This document shows, one piece after another, positions 19,001 to 23,404 of a stretch of DNA of 23,404 nt; the stretch's first letter is position 1, and every line of letters begins with the position of its first letter. The translations under genes and the position numbers were made by a program. The stretch covers positions 1 to 23,404 of the forward strand of contig JAZLJL010000079.1 of the NCBI GenBank assembly GCA_045617845.1. Direction: 5' to 3'. This DNA is from UBA1181 sp045617845 (lineage in GTDB: Bacteria; Bacteroidota; Bacteroidia; Bacteroidales; Paludibacteraceae). Under the pieces are notes generated by a model. It was not told where the DNA came from. It ran no database searches and saw only the letters and a list, made by a program, of their open reading frames with translations.

Positions 19001-19609
19001 ACTTATCCGACTAGGTCTTCTTCTTTGAGGTCTGCGTCTATGCCGGTTCTCAACGCATCGAAGTATGAGTCCAACGCTTGTGTGGTGGCTTATGTCCCTA
19101 ATTTGGAGAGCGGTGACGTGATTCGTGCTGTTACAGGTGACGAACAGAGCGAGGCTATTCCTGTAAGGATGGATAATGATTCTACCTTGCAGTTTATGGT
19201 CGTTTCCGCAGCGAAGAATGCGCCTATCGGTTTCTTGATGGAAAGGGATGGGGTCGTCTATCGCGCTAATAATGTGATGAGGTTCATGAGTGATGAGGTT
19301 TATGGTACTCCTGATGCGCCTGTCGTGCTCGATTTCTCTTCTTCTGCCGCTTCCGAGCCTTTGTCTTTGTATCCTAATCCTGCTGTCGACGTTGTGGAGT
19401 TGAGTGGCTTTGTGGGTGAGTCGGATGAGGCTTCCGCTGTGATTGAGATCTTTAACGCTCTCGGCGAGAAGATATTTATGAATGAGGTTATGACCTATGG
19501 CGGTATGTTGAAGACCACAATCAATGTGAGTGGTTGGAATTCAGGCTCTTATTTGGTGAAAGTCTCTGCGAATGAAGATGTTAGGATAATTAAACTTTTG
19601 AAAAATTAA
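10046..19609 (+). CDS. Giant multidomain T9SS-secreted surface protein with LamG domains
   Basis: This 3,187-residue protein has a Sec signal peptide (about 1-31, hydrophobic LMLGLLLLL, cleavage after LFA) and ends in a type A T9SS sorting domain (about 3105-3187: LYPNPAVD..., GEKIF, GSYLVKV, KLLKN), so it should cross the outer membrane and be surface-attached or released. Domains by eye: fibronectin-III-like repeats about 287-606; a carboxypeptidase-regulatory-like fold at 609-634 and 838-897 interrupted by a LamG-like domain (641-799); a second such fold 900-963; a long middle region with an S/T-rich alternating segment (1621-1710) and a GGATSCPYE motif near 1755; an Ig-like domain begun at 2057 and resumed at 2547, with two LamG-like domains between (about 2105-2279 and 2307-2499); an Ig-like segment 2609-2702; a domain shared with the next lipoprotein (2703-2815); two GWNW/GWNY modules from about 2823 and 2912. 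LamG domains often bind glycans; an adhesin is plausible but unproven. Confidence 0.9.
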   Translation: MRKLITIKHGIFRRWLMLGLLLLLSPSLFARYDCQDYDDKENRFSVSYEDCKGLVKIKFLLFWRNCVASSGDSGIDYIDLKYGSTTLCKVTRTGDHSYKISSLLSSSQGIMYVGDANNPTKKLTNGEFDKVVSSDSKNYVYFYLYPSSLSGQNVSLSGKWWYHYAGNHNNTINLMTRSVKFSKTEASEIKLDSYSYDLSNGKIIVTGEKKIDCAIDEGAASCYSLSTSKAGVTPTFEFTSTSSPRKFKFTFPISDESNSCQAKYVNHAKDGYGHEYSSQSNTLVVPAFIYPTDAKAQFNSDTKKVIVSWSGPTISGTAGTNYFDKGYTIYRSKDKKTWEKIGSTNKASERSFTDDSFVDVDVTNESYSYKVVSNFALDLNYTEDKYTTVSNAVIVSTSHYNVYNLSAVVDSVNETTTLRWDVTGALWANSSEFYIVRKEAVSKKSETLALYTTGKELISGQDENGVNYGTYVDDAVAICTEYIYSVYVKAPETYGELGSLSSDTIMISEIGTMKSISSSKGYYPDRTEIDWTANGAFDHFVVERKLFDDADDAYTQIATVSANKAQSRYSYDDQTCVAGNLYSYRVYGVDECGSSSVVSNKMEDYGFRTPTGDFYGRVTYQNGQSVDSVEIYLDSEEGIKAQSLILSSHGIQTDIPQLTSASGLAFQAWMSLDSLSMGSVRLGNYTISFVEDSILVGNGSQTVSFAKEFNGMNSYRHITVNFDTSAHLYIDGKLIASKPLAFIQPTSGSCLIGDGFNGYIDEVRIWNRTLSEAEVANDFTRYIVGNENGLVCYYTFNFVANNLCFDMSQTGISFNGNHGTLGLGTTVSQNIPSQEQLSYKGVTDHSGAYSIRAVPYYGNSTAYTLTPRRGTHQFTPSQEIRVLSASVPSHTVNFTDNSSFDVSGTVVYKGGTYPVEGVQFMIDGVMAVSNTGSYISSDEDGNFLISVPVGVHEVKAVKNGHVFELDGRICNSDSTDRNYQNIITGLELYDITKVKYVGRVCGGTVQESFPVGFSLSKNNLANNMEVVLSSTKPEYVLQTGDKVHSDTVSHPSLSGDVAAGRKCEARTTKVDYNTDNITIHVNEETGEFIAWVFPIAYNVKLSVFGHEDITGDNSTLDLSSYAATQYEVYEYADSVFANGHNDKDGYSRVSYKDSLDYRQKQVFTKRYRATMDVVQLRNGRELDYFGKNMFSTTNLTGETTSVPLYDDSTKSYTFGLPCFITNEVYTFKYSIFEEYPFYVDNKNNIDEDRTDRVFIDDATVVFDNKFALSAELDSVEQTYTFKVNEPDMTTAKATISATFTYGDSDNPTSVAWVNPMGNPNGEGFVFGSHQTGTNFVTAGPDKFLCVLRDPPGSTSYSYLEKGTSFTESSTYTGSVEEEGSEIWNTGFKSQTMTFAGAGVGAITGTGQLVFESNDGVSAGIIQDVEYTGSNSKSTNTTLTTRIQTSDDPIYDGANGDVYVGYSTNISFGSTFNTTVVPKALFDTLGGDDYYDVVYAESDSFVMVKSKGVSTLQNFNTMFAYPQVYIEQTLLPNLEDLRASLLYDLSEVDTSKLQALADTNKVNYYVSLVPKSSELFGQEGQYKVYYTKGCVKCDTINYLNQSISRWEKALSDNDSIKVNASKLQQNYSFQAGANIEYSESFSSTLSSSHSFSIKVGVQISNDFEVTIATVASKFEFEENVSTTQGGEFTDEAEASHSKGFVLAEDGDDDYLSVDVLYESADVDETYVNHVGSGSADTTKLAKKDFYPTFVFRTRGGATSCPYEDAYKASHWKGHEDEVISVATMKLEQPNIDMPQKFIENVPSGEDAYLTVYMKNNSETGEDQWFDLRFVDATNPYGAIPSIDGNSMSGFALEYLVPAGDVLEKTIALTKGSVLNYDNLGIALCSKCQADPTGFLDVISDTVYFSVHFIPSCSDVAISQPSNNWTYNTLCAIDTVDGLAKHYMPISISDFDVNYTDFEHIELQYKSASASDNDWITLAYYYKEDSLAQSMVNNGFNAFTIDANDGGVISYKFFMDDLPDQKYDIRAVSFCNINNELYDNPSPIISGVKDMYNPRLFGTPKPANGVLTIDDDVRVDFNETIAEGMLTRNNFTVTGVRNGAVTSHDVSISLDGTNDYLSTEAERNFAEKDLTFECWVNFSDLQSATFFSHGNPNESIEMGMTQDGKVRVKVGTKEIVSESAPLWEKGSWNHVALTYDASAGKVSAIVNFSSCIDNALVGKYNGSGVVEVGRSVSSESNYFNGKVDQFRIWNAVRSNSTIQVNASKQLSGNDLGLIACYAMDEAKGSATEDRARGANMLLNGCAWSLPDGKSASFDGKSYLSLNSSYAAVTSDMDFTLEFWFNALPGAKNQTLLSSNMRQRNSLEDASTLFVVGFNENGALSFRHNGLEHEVVGDLADNNWHSFVLAVSRTSGNARIYIDGELNTYFSAGEVGGISSDKIYVGARAFHADMASSELTVDQYFTGKLDEIHLWNLYRQQSQIESFYNEKLQGDEMGLLLYYPFEHYIQWQGTAEQQYTLSDLTNSLAGSAETVGSVEASSDIPPVKTQDATSSLLYDWVVNNDALIINLKEEDSMIEKTIVTFTVADVKDVNGNPILSPITWSAYVDRNQLKWQDNVVSFVKKAGEEYSFEMPISNNGGSVINYTLSNLPSWLEATPSSGSVNPLASEKIDFVVDPSLAVGSYDETIYLVNSDNVSEPLALNLMVEGDTPDWSFSKGEYSMDVFAQMKMDNLFSHDSNDMLAAFCDGKCVGMAHSSYNEALDMWYAMLTVYSDTLVSHELSFRIWDASKGVVSEAVPSVAVKFVNDKIFGTPTEPVVFSTDAVKYQNIRLDEGWNWVSFPLVNNQMNDLDAYLANGSWDKNSVVKDMGGVANYSALSSRWFNAGLNLTNVNMFKVYSASSQVLSVSGTNMDIANTEISVGKGWNYIGYLPSSSMTVKTALADYEASQGDVIKSVDGFAMYYGNEWVGSLTSMQPNNGYMLKRVADGAVSFTYPTRSSSLRSASMPVLNASKYESNACVVAYVPNLESGDVIRAVTGDEQSEAIPVRMDNDSTLQFMVVSAAKNAPIGFLMERDGVVYRANNVMRFMSDEVYGTPDAPVVLDFSSSAASEPLSLYPNPAVDVVELSGFVGESDEASAVIEIFNALGEKIFMNEVMTYGGMLKTTINVSGWNSGSYLVKVSANEDVRIIKLLKN

Positions 19610-19613
19610 GCGT

Positions 19614-20054
19614 ATGAAAAGGAACTTATTGATATTTTCTCTTGCCCTTCTTGCAGGATTCTCCTCCTGCAAGAAGGACTCTAAGACTGGTGGCCCTGAT
19701 GTGAATCCTGTGTATGATGATCCTCTTTGGTCTGCCGTTGAGGCGAAGGGGGATTATGCCTATACGATGACGGCGGTGTTTGACCTTCCTGCTGATTTGA
19801 AGGCGAATGTGTCGGATGGTGACAGGATGGCCGCTTTTGTCGGTGATGAATGTAGGGCTGTCTCTTCTCCTAATAATGGTCTCTTTATCTTGAACATCGT
19901 CGGAACTTCGGACGAGGAGAGTGCTTTGAATTTTAAGTATTGGAACGCTTCGACGCATTATCTATATGAATTTGATGGCTCTGTTACCTACGTGCCTGAT
20001 CTAATTTATGGCGTGGTTGATGAACCGATTCTTTTCATTTGCAATCAGTTATAG
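19614..20054 (+). CDS. Lipoprotein related to a domain of the giant protein
   Basis: This 146-residue protein has a lipoprotein signal peptide: MKRNLLIFSLALLAGFSSC with the lipidated Cys at 19, followed by KKDSKTGG, a charged stretch like those that send Bacteroidota lipoproteins to the surface. The mature part aligns with residues about 2703-2815 of the giant protein upstream: both carry a Y-x-M strand, (D)RMAAF/DMLAAF, a C-V-G/C-R-A step, a central 'L.F+.W.AS' strand and a final 'IYG/IFG...EP(I/V).F'. A third partial copy lies in the giant near 3020-3100. The gene starts 4 nt after the giant's stop and the pair ends at a strong terminator, so they are one transcript. A role as membrane anchor or partner of the giant is a reasonable inference. 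Codons for residues 11-22 form a 13-bp hairpin at DNA level. Confidence 0.85.
   Translation: MKRNLLIFSLALLAGFSSCKKDSKTGGPDVNPVYDDPLWSAVEAKGDYAYTMTAVFDLPADLKANVSDGDRMAAFVGDECRAVSSPNNGLFILNIVGTSDEESALNFKYWNASTHYLYEFDGSVTYVPDLIYGVVDEPILFICNQL
19646..19677 (+). repeat. Perfect 13-bp inverted repeat inside the lipoprotein signal-peptide codons
   Basis: CCTTCTTGCAGGA (19646-19658) pairs without mismatch with TCCTGCAAGAAGG (19665-19677) around a 6-nt loop. It begins 32 nt after the start codon and spans the lipobox codons. There is no T tract after it, so it is not a usual terminator. It may act on translation or on mRNA stability between the giant and the lipoprotein. Confidence 0.8.
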
Positions 20055-20070
20055 TTTTTTTTTATGGTTG

Positions 20071-20113
20071 GCGGGAGTGGAATTTGTATTCTTACTCCCG
20101 CTTTTTTTCTTTT
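20071..20113 (+). terminator. Strong intrinsic terminator after the lipoprotein gene
   Basis: GCGGGAGT (20071-20078) pairs with ACTCCCGC (20094-20101), and inner GAAT/ATTC (20080-20083 with 20088-20091) extends the stem. Seven T residues and a further T run follow at once. It lies 17 nt after the lipoprotein stop and closes the giant-lipoprotein unit. Confidence 0.9.
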
Positions 20114-20269
20114 GTGTTTGTGCCTTTTTATTATTTTTATTCCATACATATTCTTATGGATGTGTGTGGATTCTTTTTTTTCTCAATATTTATATTTATA
20201 TTTACGGGTAAAAATGTATGTTATTGATAGGGTTGTCTTATGTATGTATAATGAAATAGACATGAATTT

Positions 20270-23200
20270 ATGAAAACGAATATTGCCTTTATATATGCCA
20301 GATTGCTGGCTTGTTTGGTCCTTTGTTTGGGTTTATCTTCCCAATTGACTACATCCGCCGCTGTTATTGCTGGAACGGATTTTGAACCTTATGTTTATCC
20401 GGGTGATTCCATCCCGTGGGATTTAAATTCGGTGAAGCAGATCGGTATGTCCGGAAACGTCCTCTCTTCTGGTGCCGCCTATTCTGGCAACGGAAACAAC
20501 TATACGAAAAAGGATTTGGATTATGTCTATTGTGTGACGAATAATCCTAGTACGCTTAATCCTGATTATCTGGAGACTGATGAGTATATGTGTGTTGTCC
20601 AATATGCCGGCGACATGACTAGGATGACTTCCTTTTTCGACTATCAGATCAATGGCATGAAGGTTGGTACTAAGTTTACCATTACGGTCTCTTTTTATGT
20701 GCTGAATAAGACTTTGCCGTCTGGCGATCCTTTGGGCGCTAAGATAGTCATTAACCCGAATCCTTATGGGGCGGCTACTTATTATGAAGATGTTCAGGTG
20801 TCTGTCACTCAAAAAAAACAGACTGTCACCATTTCGGGTACCGTCGAGGATACGGACATGGATTTGTGTTTCCTTTTCCCTGATTACGGAAAGGTGGAGG
20901 GAATGGCGATTGGTATAACCGAAATCACGGTTGATGGTACTTTCGACCCGAAAATCACTTCCAGCCAGGGTATTGAGGCTTGCAAGGGCGAACAGACGTT
21001 GCTTTCCCTTGATAAGGAATATAATGCTAAATCCTATTCTTGGCAACATCGTTCGGGTGGGTCTTGGACTGAAATCGGTACTTCCAAAAACCTTCTTTAT
21101 GAAATGAATGCCGATGAGGAGTTCCGTTGCGTCGTGGATGGTGTGGAATCGAACACGTTGGAGGTGAAGTCTATGACTTGCTGCGAGATTAATGGTCATC
21201 CTGCTTCCAGGAAGACGCTCCTTTGGGAGACTTTCGGCCATTTCCCTGATAGCCATATTTATGTGGATAGGGATGGTAATGAGAGTACTACTCCTTCTAC
21301 TTGGCCCGCTTTCCGTGCTGATGTCTCTTACACTTTACCGGGAAATGAGTTTGATGATGGTAGCGGAGTCGAATGTACTTCTTGTAAGAAGGGCGGCGTC
21401 AAAAAGGATGGGAAAATTGAGGATGGCCTTTATGCGATTGTGGCTCCTACTCCTACGGGTTATTATACTTCCCAATCTGTTAACCAAACAGCTAATTGGA
21501 TGCAAGCCGTTGGATCTGACCATACTTCTTTGTTGACGGGTGAGAAAAATGGCGGCGCCCTTTTCATCAATGTTAATTTTTTCTTTACCGGCGTTATCTT
21601 TGAGGCTGATTTCTCTGATGTCTGTACTGGTAAACAAGTGTTCTACGAAACTTGGATCGCTAATTTGAGCGGCGCTACTTCCAAAGAACCGATTGTCACC
21701 GTGAGATTGCTGGACGCTGATGATAATACTATACTCGATGAACAGGCTGATATTCATGCTGTGAGAGGGGGTGGGTGGACGCCTATCAAGGGACAGTTCC
21801 TTTTGTCTGGTTCCGGTAAACGGAAAGTGAAGCTTCAGGTTTTGAGTACCAATGGATCTGAATCTACTTCTGACGCTTCTTATTGGCAGGATGGTAACGA
21901 CCTAATTATTGATGATATAAAATTTATGGTGTGCTCTCCGCCTTCTTTGGAGGCTTACTCCGATATCAGTGTATTCGCTAAGGACTCTACCATTTGCGCG
22001 GATATGGATTTTACGATCGAGGCGCCTGTGAGTACGCTCCTTGATAATTTCTTTGGCGGTAACCAAAAGTATCTTTTCCAATATAGTGGGGATGAGGGGG
22101 CTTCTTGGTCTAATATCTCTGATTTGGAGGCTGATAATAAGTTCGTTATTAATACTAGTGATTATAGGAGTGATAAGATGCAGTTCCGCGTCATCGTGGC
22201 TACACCTGATGTATTGTCCGCTTTTTTGACGGATCCTAATTCCGCTGATTTTGACGACAATTGCCGTAATTATTCTATTACCGAACCGTTTACTATTACG
22301 CGTGCTGGTGACTTGGATCTCGGCGCTACTTTCACTACTTCGGCTTGTGTCGAGGATGAGGTGGAGTTGTTTGCTCCTACTACATTGACTGATGTGGCTT
22401 CTTGGGGCTGGGCTGACGAATCGGGTCGGGTATTGGTCCCTCTTTCTGATGATAAGGGTGAACTTTCTTATATTATCGCCCATAAGAGTGAAGAGCCTGA
22501 AGTTTACTATTTCCTTGCCGCTACTACTGATGGCTGTCAGGGTAAACGTAAATATGTGGTGAACGTGAGGGAAAAGGTGGATTACGATTATGAGAAGGTA
22601 GAGGAGTGTGGTGTCACTACTTTTACCATCACAAAGAAAGAGCCTTCTTCTGCCGAATTTGTGTGGTCTTATTTGGGGGATGATTTTGTGGGAGACGAAT
22701 TTGTCTTCGATTCTAAACTTTTGGCACCGGGCGAAGATCCTTCTGCTAAAAAATATGTATTGTTGTCGGGAACTGCTGAGGATTATTGTGAAAACTCTGA
22801 CAACGGTTACCAATTTATTTTAAAGACGATTCCTGGTGAACCTGAAGCCGCTAATCCTTCTTTGAGCTTTGTGATGGATCCTGGAAATACTGCTTCTGTT
22901 GCTGCTTCCGCTTTGGCGGAACCTGATAATACGTTGGAATGGGTCGTTTCTTCGATTGATGTGTCTGAGGCTCCTGAAACTGGTTGGTCAGATGCGGATC
23001 CTTCCGTTCCTTTGGATTATGATTCGACTTATTTCTTTTTTGTTCGTCAGGTGAATGAATATGGTTGTAAGGGTCCTGCCGTGAAAGTCCATGTTACTGT
23101 TAGTTCTTCGCCTATGCCGATTGCTGTCGATACCATGGTCTGCATGGAGTCATCTGTTGATTTGAAGGACTTGGTCAAGACAACCGATGCGATCTATGAG

Positions 23201-23404
23201 TTGTTGTGGTACAGTGATGGTGACGTGAAACCTGACGGCACAGGAAGCAGCACCATACCGACTGTGAATACGGATGTCCCTGGTGTGTATGAGTTCTATG
23301 TGACACAACGTAGCACATTGTCTCCTTACCCTGAGAGCAAGATCCAGACAGTAAAGGTAGAGGTTGTCGGCGTCGACGTCCCTGACACGACGGGCAACAC
23401 ATAC
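20270..23404 (+). CDS. Large secreted protein with Ig-like repeats, 3' end outside the window
   Basis: The frame is open from the ATG at 20270 to the last base, 1,045 codons without a stop, so the protein is incomplete at its C-terminus. It starts with a Sec signal peptide (MKTNIAFIYARLLACLVLCLGLSSQL, cleavage near TSA at about 28-30). The mature part is acidic and beta-rich, with repeated modules of about 80-120 residues that begin with a Cys ('IEACKGEQTLL', 'DSTICADMDFTI', 'TSACVEDEVEL', 'DTMVCMESSVDL'), the look of the Ig/PKD-like repeats of Bacteroidota surface proteins. Residues about 320-545 may be a carbohydrate-binding-type jelly roll (GYYTSQSVNQT..., IIDDIKFMVC). A T9SS sorting domain is expected beyond the window edge. 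It follows the terminator at 20071-20113 and so has its own promoter, perhaps around TATATTTAC (20197-20205), a weak match. Adhesin or gliding/biofilm-type cargo is inference. Confidence 0.85.
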   Translation, partial: MKTNIAFIYARLLACLVLCLGLSSQLTTSAAVIAGTDFEPYVYPGDSIPWDLNSVKQIGMSGNVLSSGAAYSGNGNNYTKKDLDYVYCVTNNPSTLNPDYLETDEYMCVVQYAGDMTRMTSFFDYQINGMKVGTKFTITVSFYVLNKTLPSGDPLGAKIVINPNPYGAATYYEDVQVSVTQKKQTVTISGTVEDTDMDLCFLFPDYGKVEGMAIGITEITVDGTFDPKITSSQGIEACKGEQTLLSLDKEYNAKSYSWQHRSGGSWTEIGTSKNLLYEMNADEEFRCVVDGVESNTLEVKSMTCCEINGHPASRKTLLWETFGHFPDSHIYVDRDGNESTTPSTWPAFRADVSYTLPGNEFDDGSGVECTSCKKGGVKKDGKIEDGLYAIVAPTPTGYYTSQSVNQTANWMQAVGSDHTSLLTGEKNGGALFINVNFFFTGVIFEADFSDVCTGKQVFYETWIANLSGATSKEPIVTVRLLDADDNTILDEQADIHAVRGGGWTPIKGQFLLSGSGKRKVKLQVLSTNGSESTSDASYWQDGNDLIIDDIKFMVCSPPSLEAYSDISVFAKDSTICADMDFTIEAPVSTLLDNFFGGNQKYLFQYSGDEGASWSNISDLEADNKFVINTSDYRSDKMQFRVIVATPDVLSAFLTDPNSADFDDNCRNYSITEPFTITRAGDLDLGATFTTSACVEDEVELFAPTTLTDVASWGWADESGRVLVPLSDDKGELSYIIAHKSEEPEVYYFLAATTDGCQGKRKYVVNVREKVDYDYEKVEECGVTTFTITKKEPSSAEFVWSYLGDDFVGDEFVFDSKLLAPGEDPSAKKYVLLSGTAEDYCENSDNGYQFILKTIPGEPEAANPSLSFVMDPGNTASVAASALAEPDNTLEWVVSSIDVSEAPETGWSDADPSVPLDYDSTYFFFVRQVNEYGCKGPAVKVHVTVSSSPMPIAVDTMVCMESSVDLKDLVKTTDAIYELLWYSDGDVKPDGTGSSTIPTVNTDVPGVYEFYVTQRSTLSPYPESKIQTVKVEVVGVDVPDTTGNTY

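Noticed and set aside
20423..22813. Two long minus-strand frames (20423-21256 and 21902-22813)
   Set aside because: Both are antisense to the continuous, signal-peptide-bearing plus-strand frame from 20270; their composition is Arg/Ile-rich and unlike a protein.
1..23404. tRNA genes, rRNA, CRISPR arrays, insertion sequences
   Set aside because: Looked for cloverleaf-like stretches, regularly spaced repeats, transposase motifs and terminal inverted repeats; found none.

Overview
The window looks like a chromosome segment of a Bacteroidota bacterium, most likely order Bacteroidales; genus cannot be called. The reasons are a C-terminal type IX secretion (T9SS) sorting domain on a 3,187-residue secreted protein, a lipoprotein with the short '-SSC' lipobox common in this phylum, several candidate promoters of the phylum-specific TTTG-N19-21-TAnnTTTG type, and starts that mostly lack Shine-Dalgarno sequences. 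I see no tRNA, rRNA, CRISPR array, transposase or integrase.

Layout. (1) 179-1509, plus: two small membrane-anchored proteins of unknown function. (2) 1559-2887, minus: a polytopic membrane protein of unknown function, divergent from the next block. (3) 3088-6102, plus: the most interesting block. A radical SAM/SPASM enzyme (3764-4804) is embedded among three divergent paralogs (3088-3717, 4835-5413, 5431-6102). The paralogs share an 'AMCY' motif, a Pro-rich linker and a CxxCG...LCxxC zinc-ribbon-like core. Two of them begin with signal- or lipoprotein-like N-termini. This resembles a maturase with several candidate substrates or partners and does not match a system I can name with confidence.

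(4) 6232-8806, minus: a three-gene set (Y-family polymerase, YolD-like protein, small membrane protein) joined by two 4-nt ATGA overlaps. A small conserved-type ORF (8924-9142) lies upstream behind a hairpin terminator. (5) 9339-9719, plus: a DMT-superfamily DUF486-type membrane protein with a good promoter. (6) 10046-20054, plus: a giant multidomain T9SS cargo protein, then after 4 nt a lipoprotein that is a stand-alone copy of a domain found inside the giant. A strong intrinsic terminator closes this unit at 20071-20113. (7) 20270 to the window end, plus: the first 1,045 codons of another large secreted protein, open at the edge.

Functionally, blocks 1-3 are small envelope or unknown proteins centred on a candidate peptide/protein-modification cassette. 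Block 4 is a translesion-synthesis operon. Blocks 6-7 are cell-surface proteins. Names of families come from motif recognition by eye; no database search was made.
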